A DNA stretch of 64,000 bases, taken from assembly GCA_045106935.1 (NCBI GenBank), contig JBGCFN010000024.1, positions 1 through 64,000 of the forward strand, in the 5' to 3' direction. The position numbers were made by a program, and so were the translations under genes. The notes beneath the pieces were generated by a model. The model did no database searches. It had not been told where the DNA came from and saw only the letters and a list, made by a program, of their open reading frames with translations. This document shows positions 44,153-52,369 of the stretch, piece by piece (position 1 is the stretch's first letter; every line of letters begins with the position of its first letter). This DNA is from UBA1858 sp045106935 (GTDB taxonomy: Bacteria > Pseudomonadota > Gammaproteobacteria > UBA4575).

Positions 44153-45862
44153 TCAAAAATAATAAAATACTAAGCAAGCGCTAAGTAACACGGCTACCCA
44201 AATCACCATATTCCCTACCGAAGTGCCGCGGGCAATTTTGCTGTTAGGACCATGTGCTTGATAAGCAATTGTAGTAATTAGCTTCAAGTTACTTTGTTTG
44301 AATTTTTGTACTCCAACTAACAACATGCCAAAGCTTGTTGTCATTGCGCCTAGTAAGCTATTCAGCGGCTTGCGATAGAACCAGTCGAAATCTAAATTGG
44401 TTGATTTAATTTCTGGTGGGTACCAACCATTTCGGTATAAAACTGTGAATGCTAGCAATGAAAAGAAAATTAATTGTAGCTGTGTAATTGTGTGGTCAAA
44501 CGTGTAGGGGTGGAAATCCATAGAATAAGGTAGCCATTGATAGAAAACATGAGGGAATACTCCAAGTAAAATACACATCAATGCAGTAATAGCCATGGCT
44601 AATAACATATTAAGTGGTGCCTCTTTGCAGCTTAGCCCCTGGTCATGGGCAAAGAAACTAAAGAAAGGTACCTTGATGCCGGAATGATGTAAAACACCTG
44701 CAGAAGCAAACAGCAATACCAGCCAAGTAATCCAATGGCCTTCTTCGGCTACGGCGTATAGTATGATTCCCTTTGAGATGAATCCGCTAAATAATGGGAA
44801 TGCCGAAATTGACATCGCACCAATAAGACAAAATATGGTTGTCCACGGCATAGATTTATACAAACCTCCAAGCTCGGTGGCTTTACATGTTCCAATTCTA
44901 TGTAGAACGGCCCCCATACTCATAAACAGTAAGGCTTTATATAGAATATGAGCAAACGCATGTGCGGCCGTGCCATTTAAAGCCAGCTCTGTACCTACGC
45001 CTATTCCTACTACCATGAATCCTAGTTGGTTGTTAAGGCTGTAAGAAAGGACTTTGCGTAAATCGTTTTCAATTACAGCATAAAAAATAGGAAAGGCAGT
45101 CATTAATGCTCCGATCCATATTAACGACTCCGTGCCAGCATAGCCACGTGCTAAACAGTACACAGCAAGTTTTGTGGTAAATGCAGATAATGCAACTGTA
45201 CCCACGGGGCTAGCTTCTGGGTACGCGTCCTGTAACCAGTTATGTAGTAAGGGGAATGCACACTTGATGCCAAATGCAAGAAAGATTAATAACCCTGATA
45301 GGGTGTTAATCGACATAGCATCAAATAATATAGAGTCGGTTTGTTGGTAATGCAAAATGCTACCCAGCATCAATAATAAGCCTGACGTGATATGTATCAA
45401 TAGATAGCGCATACCGGCTCGCCGACTATCAAGTCCCGTTCCAAGCCAAACAATAATGACTGAAGATAAGGCGCTTATCTCCCAAAAGATAAATAAAGTA
45501 AGTAAATCACCAGCAAGCACAGCGCCAATGGCAGAACCCGCATAGATAGCAATCATTGATTGCTCATATCTATCCGATTTATGTAGTGAATATATGGCAG
45601 TTAAGAAGGCTGCAATAATAAAAATAAGTGTGAATATCCAACTTATACCATCGATACGAATTGGATCTAAAGTGTAATCAAATAAATTAACTGTAAGAAT
45701 TAACTCATCCGGATAGGCTAGGAACCCGAGTAGTGCAACTATTGGCAATGCAAACGTGACAATGCGACGCATATTGCCAGGCATAAATAGAATTGCGATG
45801 CCGCCAAGTATTAAAATTATACCGGGATGATTGATGAAATCATTCATGAAGAAATCAATCAT
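44153..45862 (-). CDS. Mrp-type antiporter subunit, MrpD-like (third large subunit)
   Basis: About 569 residues and some 14-16 membrane segments, a member of the proton-antiporter family shared by MrpA/MrpD and NuoL/M/N. The conserved Glu in LTLFIFWEISALSSV, the Lys in FGIKCAFPLLHNWLQDAYPEASPVG and the TTKLAVY segment are proton-path landmarks. I prefer ATG 45862, whose first codons overlap the previous gene; ATG 45874 would add four residues. It has a longer C-terminal part than typical MrpD. It is the last gene of the ten-gene operon. Confidence 0.85.
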   Translation of the reverse strand: MIDFFMNDFINHPGIILILGGIAILFMPGNMRRIVTFALPIVALLGFLAYPDELILTVNLFDYTLDPIRIDGISWIFTLIFIIAAFLTAIYSLHKSDRYEQSMIAIYAGSAIGAVLAGDLLTLFIFWEISALSSVIIVWLGTGLDSRRAGMRYLLIHITSGLLLMLGSILHYQQTDSILFDAMSINTLSGLLIFLAFGIKCAFPLLHNWLQDAYPEASPVGTVALSAFTTKLAVYCLARGYAGTESLIWIGALMTAFPIFYAVIENDLRKVLSYSLNNQLGFMVVGIGVGTELALNGTAAHAFAHILYKALLFMSMGAVLHRIGTCKATELGGLYKSMPWTTIFCLIGAMSISAFPLFSGFISKGIILYAVAEEGHWITWLVLLFASAGVLHHSGIKVPFFSFFAHDQGLSCKEAPLNMLLAMAITALMCILLGVFPHVFYQWLPYSMDFHPYTFDHTITQLQLIFFSLLAFTVLYRNGWYPPEIKSTNLDFDWFYRKPLNSLLGAMTTSFGMLLVGVQKFKQSNLKLITTIAYQAHGPNSKIARGTSVGNMVIWVAVLLSACLVFYYF

Positions 45863-46079
45863 AATAATCTTCATCCCGCATTAAAATTTTACGTAGCTGT
45901 ATAGCAGATAATACAATTGCCACGCAGCCAATAAATCCATAGAAGGCATAAAAACCAAACCATTCTTCAAATGCAAAATGGCCATGCTTGTGATAGAAGA
46001 CATCGACCAGCAACAACGCTGCACAAAGTGCGTATAGCGCATAGACCACAAAATTAATGAATTTTTTACTATAAATCAT
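45855..46079 (-). CDS. Small two-helix membrane protein of the Mrp operon
   Basis: 74 residues with two hydrophobic segments (about 8-27 and 40-60), separated by FYHKHGHFAFEEWFGFYAF and ending in the acidic RDEDYYD. The His/aromatic loop and the acidic tail are distinctive. It overlaps the genes on both sides by a few bases, so it is made with the antiporter subunits and is probably an accessory subunit. The family name is unknown to me. Confidence 0.7.
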   Translation of the reverse strand: MIYSKKFINFVVYALYALCAALLLVDVFYHKHGHFAFEEWFGFYAFYGFIGCVAIVLSAIQLRKILMRDEDYYD

Positions 46080-47548
46080 CTTAAATTAAGTAAAAGTAAA
46101 TAGTCATGAACATAAGGTAATAAAAAGAATAGTACAAAACATACGCCTGCTGTCACACATAGTGGCATCACGACAGCAAATGGTGCTTCTTGAATTCCAT
46201 TGTTTGCTTGCTTCGGTGTTGCCATGAAGCCATTAATCGCTATCGGCATTAAATAAACTATATTGAGTAATGTGCTGACTAAAAATGCAATGGCAATGAT
46301 GAGTCTGTCTGCACTAATTGCCCCGTCTATTAAAAACCATTTACTCCAGCCCCCTGCTAGTGGGGGTAACCCAATAATACTAATAGCAGCGATAGTATAA
46401 GCAGCAAAAGTAAATGGCATAATGCGGCCTAAACCATGCATATCGCTAATTAACGTTTTTTTCGTGGCCGTATAAATAGCGCCTGCGCAGAAAAATAAAG
46501 TAATTTTTCCGACGGCATGAGTCGCTAAATGTAAAGACGAGCCCATAATGCTAGTGGATGTTGCCAGTACCGCACCTAATACGATGTAAGCAAGCTGGCT
46601 CACGGTTGAATAGGCCAGTCTTGCCTTCAAGTTATCCTGTTGTAGTGCCACTAAAGACGCAAGTAACATTGTTGCTGTTGCCACCCAAATGATCGGTGAA
46701 TTGGCGCCAGTACTGGTTAACACGTCAATACCAAACACATAGACAGTTACTTTTAAGACGCAAAATACACCAGCTTTCACCACAGCGACGGCATGCAATA
46801 ATGCGCTGACGGGAGTGGGTGCCACCATGGCAGAGGGAAGCCATCGATGGAAAGGCATTAATGCCGCTTTACCAATACCAAACGCATACAAGGCAAAAAG
46901 TAACATGAGTAAGCCATCAGGGAGTTCATTTTCAAGAATTCCGCCGACACTAAAGTCAAGTGTGCCAGTGATACTCCAGGTCCAAAGAATGGCGATTAAT
47001 AAAAAACCAATTGATGTGCCGATGAGTATGCCAAGATAAACACGCGCGCCTGCTTTCGCATCATCAGTTCCCTTATGAGCCACTAATGGGTAAGTGCTTA
47101 ACGTCAATAGCTCATAGAAAATAAATAGAGTTAACAAATTAGCTGAATAAGCAATGCCCATGACTGCTGCCATGGCAAGACAGAAACACATATAGAAGCG
47201 GGCTAAATGTTTTTCTTTGTTGGCATTCATATAGCCAATGGCATAAATTGTAGTGACTAACCACAAGCCTGATGCTACACAAGCATATAAAATGCCTAGC
47301 GGCTCTACGTGAAACGCAATTGGAATAGAATCAATAATGGTGAAGAAGGAAATACTTTGATAAAAAGCATCAGAACCCAAATTCACAATCGAAATTGTCA
47401 CACCAAGTAAACACAACGCTGTACCAACAAATATCAATTCGATAAGTCCACGAAATCTAGCGCAGGCAAAAATAAGTAACGCGCCGATCACCGGTACCAA
47501 CATACTGGCAAATATATTCATTTGCAGACTTTGGCTTAGTTCATTCAT
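46076..47548 (-). CDS. Mrp antiporter large subunit, MrpA N-domain / NuoL-like
   Basis: 490 residues, about 14 membrane segments. The segment FHRWLPSAMVAPTPVSALLHAVAVVKAG matches the MrpA/NuoL type more than MrpD, and the Glu in LTLFIFYELLTLSTYPLV is conserved. Classical MrpA carries this domain fused to the MbhD/MbhE-like tail; here that tail is a separate gene (49798-50322), so MrpA looks split. Its start overlaps the preceding stop by one base. Confidence 0.85.
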   Translation of the reverse strand: MNELSQSLQMNIFASMLVPVIGALLIFACARFRGLIELIFVGTALCLLGVTISIVNLGSDAFYQSISFFTIIDSIPIAFHVEPLGILYACVASGLWLVTTIYAIGYMNANKEKHLARFYMCFCLAMAAVMGIAYSANLLTLFIFYELLTLSTYPLVAHKGTDDAKAGARVYLGILIGTSIGFLLIAILWTWSITGTLDFSVGGILENELPDGLLMLLFALYAFGIGKAALMPFHRWLPSAMVAPTPVSALLHAVAVVKAGVFCVLKVTVYVFGIDVLTSTGANSPIIWVATATMLLASLVALQQDNLKARLAYSTVSQLAYIVLGAVLATSTSIMGSSLHLATHAVGKITLFFCAGAIYTATKKTLISDMHGLGRIMPFTFAAYTIAAISIIGLPPLAGGWSKWFLIDGAISADRLIIAIAFLVSTLLNIVYLMPIAINGFMATPKQANNGIQEAPFAVVMPLCVTAGVCFVLFFLLPYVHDYLLLLNLR

Positions 47549-49020
47549 TATCTGAGTAATGCCTCGGCAGCAGCGGTTGCCATTTCTACGGGATAACGAG
47601 TATCAATGCCAAAATATAGTGTGATTAATACCATTACCCAGGTACATGTGAGTAATAACGGAGGTGCTTCTTTAACACCAATACAACCTTCGTTAGGTTC
47701 ACGGAAATACATTTGCTCTATGACACGCCATATATAAATGACTGAGAGTAGCGATGTAAATAATACAATGATGGCTAGCCACCAATAATCATTTTCTAGA
47801 ATCGCTAATACTAAATACCACTTACTTATAAAGCCTGAAGTCAGTGGCACACCAATTAAAGCCAATCCAGCGACGACAAATGCTGCGGATGTCCATGGCA
47901 TGACTCTGCCAGCCCCTGCAAGATGAACTAGGCGCGTAGAGTGAATACGTGAAAGCAAACATGCCATACACATGAATAATGCGCCCTTTATAAAGGCATG
48001 ATTGAACAAATGGATAATACTTGCGATCAATCCAGCTTTTGTCTCAAGTGCGATGCCTAAAGTCATGTAACCTATCTGGCCTAAACTAGAGTAGGCTAAT
48101 AAGCGTTTGACGCCGGGTTGAAATATAGCGGTAAAGGCACTGAACACAATGGCGACAATGGAGAGAGGAAGAAGAATGTAGCCAAGGTTAAGAATGCTAA
48201 ATGAAAAATCAAACCCGAAAATCGTGTAAAAAACTCGATAAAGCAAATATAACGCGACTTTAGTTGCGGTCGCTGCTAAGAAAATGCTGACGACTGAAGG
48301 CGCATGCGCATACGCATTGGGTAACCAATGATGCAATGGAAATAATGCAAGTTTTAAACAAATGCCGACTGTAAAGAATGCAAATGCAGCATGCACACTG
48401 CGGAATCCATCGATTGAATGAATACGAACTTGCAGATCGAGCATATTTAAGGTGCCAGTTTGCATGTATAACAAACCAATCCCGATCAGAATAAATGTGG
48501 CGCCGATTGTTCCCATGATTAAATATTCATAGGCAGCAGTTAAAGCCTTGCGATTGTCTCCCATGGCAATCATTGCATAGGAAGATAATGAACTAATTTC
48601 TAGAAAAACAAAGACGTTAAAAGCATCGCCAGTCGCAACAATGCCTAACAGGCCGGTAAAACAAAGCAAAAAAGCAGTATAAAATAAGGAGTGTTTGTTA
48701 GAAGTAATTTCATTTTCGACTAATTGCCGCGATGCCAGTAGCGTAATAGAAGCAACGGCCGTGATTAATACAATGACAAACGCACTAATGGTATCGATGT
48801 GATATTGGATTCCCCAAGGGGCTGGCCAACTACCAAGTTCATAACTCAGTGGACCATACGCTCTGACTTCTAGCATTAATAAGATAGAAATGGCAAAAGC
48901 CACCCAACTCACAGCCGTCGCAAATAACCAAGGTAGCTTTGTCTTTGGCAGTAAGCTGCAAAGCGGTGCCGCGATAAGCGGGATGACGATCTGCAGTATG
49001 GGATAATGTGCGCTGATCAC
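47548..49020 (-). CDS. mrpD: Mrp antiporter subunit D
   Basis: 490 residues with about 14 membrane helices. It follows mrpC directly (four-base overlap), the position of mrpD. Landmarks are FNVFVFLEISSLSSYAMIA (conserved Glu) and LALFPLHHWLPNAYAHAPSVVS with the following TATKVALYLLYR Lys. It would form one proton/sodium path of the complex. Confidence 0.9.
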   Translation of the reverse strand: MISAHYPILQIVIPLIAAPLCSLLPKTKLPWLFATAVSWVAFAISILLMLEVRAYGPLSYELGSWPAPWGIQYHIDTISAFVIVLITAVASITLLASRQLVENEITSNKHSLFYTAFLLCFTGLLGIVATGDAFNVFVFLEISSLSSYAMIAMGDNRKALTAAYEYLIMGTIGATFILIGIGLLYMQTGTLNMLDLQVRIHSIDGFRSVHAAFAFFTVGICLKLALFPLHHWLPNAYAHAPSVVSIFLAATATKVALYLLYRVFYTIFGFDFSFSILNLGYILLPLSIVAIVFSAFTAIFQPGVKRLLAYSSLGQIGYMTLGIALETKAGLIASIIHLFNHAFIKGALFMCMACLLSRIHSTRLVHLAGAGRVMPWTSAAFVVAGLALIGVPLTSGFISKWYLVLAILENDYWWLAIIVLFTSLLSVIYIWRVIEQMYFREPNEGCIGVKEAPPLLLTCTWVMVLITLYFGIDTRYPVEMATAAAEALLR

Positions 49021-49379
49021 TCTTCTTCCAGCTCTATTTTTTCAATTTCGCGTTCATCAATCGATTGATAGCGTTGATTAATGTTAACGACTAAAGCCAA
49101 ACCGACGGCGGTGGTGGCAACACTGACGACGATGGCAGTCAATATAAGTACATGGGGGAGAGGGTTTGAAAAAACACTAAACCCATCTTCTAAAATGGGC
49201 GCGGTTCCACCATCTACTTTCCCCATAGAGATAAATAAGATGAATACCGAGGTTTGAAAAATATTTAAGCCGACTAATTTTTTTAGTAAATTAGTATGGT
49301 CGATAACAATATATAAACCAGCCATCATTAATAAGATGCTGACCCAGTAACTATATTGGTTGGAGATAAGCTCAGTCAT
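49017..49379 (-). CDS. mrpC: Mrp antiporter subunit C (NuoK-like)
   Basis: 120 residues, three membrane helices, the MrpC/NuoK family. The segments GLYIVIDHTNLLKKLVGLNIFQTSVFIL and DPLPHVLILTAIVVSVATTAVGLAL (here with NPLPHVL) are typical. It overlaps mrpB by one base and mrpD by four, which indicates coupled translation. Confidence 0.92.
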   Translation of the reverse strand: MTELISNQYSYWVSILLMMAGLYIVIDHTNLLKKLVGLNIFQTSVFILFISMGKVDGGTAPILEDGFSVFSNPLPHVLILTAIVVSVATTAVGLALVVNINQRYQSIDEREIEKIELEEE

Positions 49380-49801
49380 TACTTTTTAAATTTAGCGAAA
49401 GCGTAAAAAATTGAAATAATAACGGAAGCAACTGTAATCCCAACGCCAAGCTCAATCACTAAAATTCCCCAATGTTGTCCGTGGACAGGGTCATGAGCGA
49501 GCACGTTGTAGTCCAAATAATTACCACCGAGGAGTATGCCAAAGACGCCAACTCCCGCATATAAAAGCAAACCAAGCGCTGCGAATACCTTAGCAATGTT
49601 AAGTGAGATGATTTTTTCAGTGCGTTTAGTGCCGTGCAATAAAGCATATAAAATGACTCCGCTGGCAAAAATAACACCCGCTTGAAAACCTCCACCTGGA
49701 CCATAGTCTCCATGAAATTGAACATACAGTGCGAATAACAATATTGCCGGTATCAGCAAGTGACTGGTTTCAAGCAGAATTGGGTTTTTTCTTACACTCA
49801 T
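49379..49801 (-). CDS. mrpB: Mrp antiporter subunit B
   Basis: 140 residues with four membrane segments. The MnhB marker HGDYGPGGGFQAGVIFASGVILY is clear, with the N-terminal LLIPAILLFALYVQFHG. It overlaps the upstream MbhD/MbhE-like gene by four bases (ATGA type). Confidence 0.92.
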   Translation of the reverse strand: MSVRKNPILLETSHLLIPAILLFALYVQFHGDYGPGGGFQAGVIFASGVILYALLHGTKRTEKIISLNIAKVFAALGLLLYAGVGVFGILLGGNYLDYNVLAHDPVHGQHWGILVIELGVGITVASVIISIFYAFAKFKK

Positions 49802-50322
49802 GATTTATTATCTTCGTCCTGGCGCGAACCCCGGTTGAGGCCAAGTAACAACAGCACTGCAATTAACGCGGTGAATACAACAGTAACTTCTCCTAGAGTA
49901 TCAAAGCCTCGGTAACTTGCGAGTACAGAGGTAACGATATTGGGTATGCCAATCTCCTCCCCACTTTGCTCGATATAACGCGGGGCCACATGAGTGTGCA
50001 CCGGCGCATTTGGATCACCAAAGGCAGGCATATCACTGGTTGAGTAAATTAGGCCTGCCCCTGTGACTAATACTACAAAGATAGGAATAATATGATTTTT
50101 GCGATTGAGAGCCTGGTGTTTACCGGTAATAGACAATGCACTTAAAAATAAAACAGTGGATATACCTGCGCCAACGGCGGCTTCAGTGAAGGCAACATCA
50201 ACAGCATCAAGCGCGACAAAAAATGTGGCAGACAATAAGCTATATATTCCACCCAGCATAATGACAGACAACATATTGCGCATAGCAATAATGGCGATAG
50301 CTGTAAGCGCAAGCATGCTCAA
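49798..50322 (-). CDS. MrpA C-terminal domain as a separate subunit (MbhD + MbhE-like)
   Basis: The MbhD (DUF4040) part shows VALDAVDVAFTEAAVGAGIS and the MbhE part shows VLASYRGFDTLGEVTVVF; together they correspond to the C-terminal end of classical MrpA. The canonical start is TTG 50322 (or ATG 50316), but neither has a Shine-Dalgarno and both trim the first helix. In frame upstream the sequence reads IIEHLVAIFFLS, and GAGGA sits six bases before an ATC at 50349, giving the N terminus expected for the family. The coordinates use the canonical codon; the longer form is set out as a finding. Confidence 0.82.
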   Translation of the reverse strand: MSMLALTAIAIIAMRNMLSVIMLGGIYSLLSATFFVALDAVDVAFTEAAVGAGISTVLFLSALSITGKHQALNRKNHIIPIFVVLVTGAGLIYSTSDMPAFGDPNAPVHTHVAPRYIEQSGEEIGIPNIVTSVLASYRGFDTLGEVTVVFTALIAVLLLLGLNRGSRQDEDNKS

Positions 50323-50336
50323 GAAAAAGATAGCGA

Positions 50337-50660
50337 CTAAGTGTTCGATGATGCGTCCTCATCAGTTATGTAGTGACGATCTTCGTGTAATGCAGCATTG
50401 ACTAAGGCGTGAATGGCAGTTGGGCCTGTCATCAATAAAAATAATAGAATCAGAACAAGCTTAATGGTGGTAAGCGTAAAACCAGCGTATAGAATTAGGC
50501 CACTAATAATTAAAATAGCCCCTAAACTATCAATTAAGCTAGCCGCATGCACACGCGTAATAAAGCTAGGCATCTTAATAATGCCAAAGGCACCAATTAA
50601 GCAAAATAGGCAGCCAGATATAATGAGAATACTACTCAATGTATGAATTAATGCAGGCAT
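50337..50660 (-). CDS. mrpG: Mrp antiporter subunit G
   Basis: 107 residues, three membrane helices, the PhaG/MnhG family. Diagnostic segments are GCLFCLIGAFGIIKMPSFITRVHAAS and the PTAIHALVNAAL at about 83-94. It overlaps mrpF by one base. Its 3' end contains the GAGGA that may serve the next gene. Confidence 0.92.
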   Translation of the reverse strand: MPALIHTLSSILIISGCLFCLIGAFGIIKMPSFITRVHAASLIDSLGAILIISGLILYAGFTLTTIKLVLILLFLLMTGPTAIHALVNAALHEDRHYITDEDASSNT

Positions 50661-50935
50661 TAAGATTCTTCCTCTTCACGATGACCTAAATCATCAAAAC
50701 GATAGAGTTTCAAAATGGCTACGGTGCCAATAAAATTAATCAATGAATACACAAGCGCGATATCCATAAAGGCGGGTCGTTGCATATAAAAGCCGAGTAT
50801 TGCAATAACCAACACGGTGGCAGTGCCAAAAGTATTGATGGCTAAGATTCGGTCATACAATGACGGGCCCAGCCAAGCGCGTAGAAACACAATGACCATC
50901 ACAACCATCATGGCAGCTAATGCGGCTGTAATCAT
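50660..50935 (-). CDS. mrpF: Mrp antiporter subunit F
   Basis: 91 residues, three membrane helices, MrpF/PhaF family. The marker LGPSLYDRILAINTFGT and the conserved Asp in FMDIALVYSLINFIG are present. It overlaps mrpE by four bases. Confidence 0.92.
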   Translation of the reverse strand: MITAALAAMMVVMVIVFLRAWLGPSLYDRILAINTFGTATVLVIAILGFYMQRPAFMDIALVYSLINFIGTVAILKLYRFDDLGHREEEES

Positions 50936-51411
50936 CGTATGCCTTTCTCCAGCTTGCTGACTTGCTTGTCGATATCGGCATTGAGAATTCCCTGAGCGGT
51001 ATGATTGGTCAGTGCATGAACAAGAATTTTATTTCCATCAATGTCTACGCTAATGGTGCCTGGAGTAAGCGTGATGCTGTTAGCATGCACGGCAAGCCCA
51101 GCGTTGGTTTTTTGACTCGCATTTGTATATACAGTTTGTGGTTGTATAGCGCTCGTGGGAGATAAAATACAACGTGCGACATGTAAATTAGATTTGATGA
51201 TTTCTGCCAGTAGCCAAGGGATATACAGTGGCAAACGCAGATTAAATTTAAGCCGTTCGTGATTAGTGCAATAAATTTTGAGTTTAATCGAGAGATAAGT
51301 AACAAAGGCGCAGGAGAGTATGCCAAAAACAATCAGGTTGGTTTTGAAGTAACCAGAAAGAAGCAACCAAAGTAAAAATAAGCTGGTAAAACTAAGAATG
51401 ATTGTTTTCAA
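50932..51411 (-). CDS. mrpE: Mrp antiporter subunit E, UUG start
   Basis: 159 residues. Two N-terminal hydrophobic segments precede the MnhE cytoplasmic domain, with LLAEIIKSNLHVARCIL and SITLTPGTISVDIDGNKILVHAL as clear markers. The start is TTG 51411; a stop lies a few codons upstream in frame and no other start is nearby. It is the first gene of the operon, an unusual order compared with the mrpABCDEFG arrangement of Bacillus. The 24-base imperfect palindrome 12 bases upstream could be its control site. Confidence 0.9.
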   Translation of the reverse strand: MKTIILSFTSLFLLWLLLSGYFKTNLIVFGILSCAFVTYLSIKLKIYCTNHERLKFNLRLPLYIPWLLAEIIKSNLHVARCILSPTSAIQPQTVYTNASQKTNAGLAVHANSITLTPGTISVDIDGNKILVHALTNHTAQGILNADIDKQVSKLEKGIR

Positions 51412-51422
51412 TTTTAGTTGTA

Positions 51423-51446
51423 GTTAATCAATGAATAATCATTAAC
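51423..51446. promoter_or_regulatory. Palindromic element upstream of the Mrp operon
   Basis: GTTAAT (51423-51428) and ATTAAC (51441-51446) are perfect inverted arms around a 12-base AT-rich centre. A second perfect palindrome, CTAGGCCTAG, follows at 51451-51460. Both lie in the 55-base gap between the epimerase stop and mrpE. They resemble an operator but no regulator gene is adjacent. Confidence 0.35.
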
Positions 51447-51466
51447 ATACCTAGGCCTAGCGCATA

Positions 51467-52366
51467 TTACAAATTTTTTAAATCTAAAGACCTAAAGCAA
51501 TCTTCAAGACCTAATTCAAGTGTGGGGAATTGAATTTCTACTTCTAATAATTGGTGCATTTTTTCGATAGATAAGCGTCTGGACTCAGTGATAAACGACA
51601 ACATTCCGGCAGATAACTTATCCTCAGCTTGAGACATGGGGACACACGCAGGTCTGGGTAGGCCTGCAAAATCAGCTATTTTGTAATAGTAATCAGTCAT
51701 CGATGTTGAGTGGCCATCAGAAATATTAATCACTTCATATTTTACATCGCTCATCATGGCTGAAAAACAGACCGACGCAAGATCTGCCACATGAATGCGA
51801 TTGCTGTGAGGCGCCTCTTCTGGACAAATCACCGTCAGGTTTTTAAGTCGATCTATGGGTAAGCGTTGTGGACCATAAATACCACCGACCCTAAGGATAA
51901 TATACTCACAATCATATTGGTTGCAGTGTTGAATGAGTGCATTTTCAGCATAGACACGGCGTTTAGCTCTACTTGAAATTGGGGCCAGAGGTTGATCCTC
52001 AGTGACCCAACGACCTTGGCAATCACCATACACACCAGACGTACTGATGTAGACAATTTTGCTGGGAGTGCGAGTTTTGCAAAGAGATAAAAAGTTATCA
52101 ATGCGATGGTCGTCAAGGTCGATAGTGCTAGGAGGGGCTAAATAATAAATCTGGCTGCCTGAAGAGTCGAAGTTCACTTCGTTTGCATGTTGGTCGAAGT
52201 CGTGAATGATCGCGTGATAGTGAGCTTCGGCTAATTCTTGTTGACTAGTATGGGATTGAACAATACAAAGAGGTGATTGTTGATGACTTAACAGTAAGTT
52301 GGCTAAGTATCGACCTAAGAATCCACAGCCAAGGATGATTGGCTGCGGAATATCATCAGAGTGCAT
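51467..52366 (-). CDS. NAD(P)-dependent epimerase/dehydratase, YeeZ-like
   Basis: 299 residues of the extended short-chain dehydrogenase superfamily. The nucleotide-binding glycine motif GCGFLGRYL is at about 13-21. The YISTSGVYG segment has the catalytic Ser/Thr region, but the usual YxxxK is changed to KRRVYAENALI, as in YeeZ-like proteins. The substrate is unknown. It is the last gene of the leftward hem run, three bases after hemY. Confidence 0.85.
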   Translation of the reverse strand: MHSDDIPQPIILGCGFLGRYLANLLLSHQQSPLCIVQSHTSQQELAEAHYHAIIHDFDQHANEVNFDSSGSQIYYLAPPSTIDLDDHRIDNFLSLCKTRTPSKIVYISTSGVYGDCQGRWVTEDQPLAPISSRAKRRVYAENALIQHCNQYDCEYIILRVGGIYGPQRLPIDRLKNLTVICPEEAPHSNRIHVADLASVCFSAMMSDVKYEVINISDGHSTSMTDYYYKIADFAGLPRPACVPMSQAEDKLSAGMLSFITESRRLSIEKMHQLLEVEIQFPTLELGLEDCFRSLDLKNL

Positions 52367-52369
52367 AGA

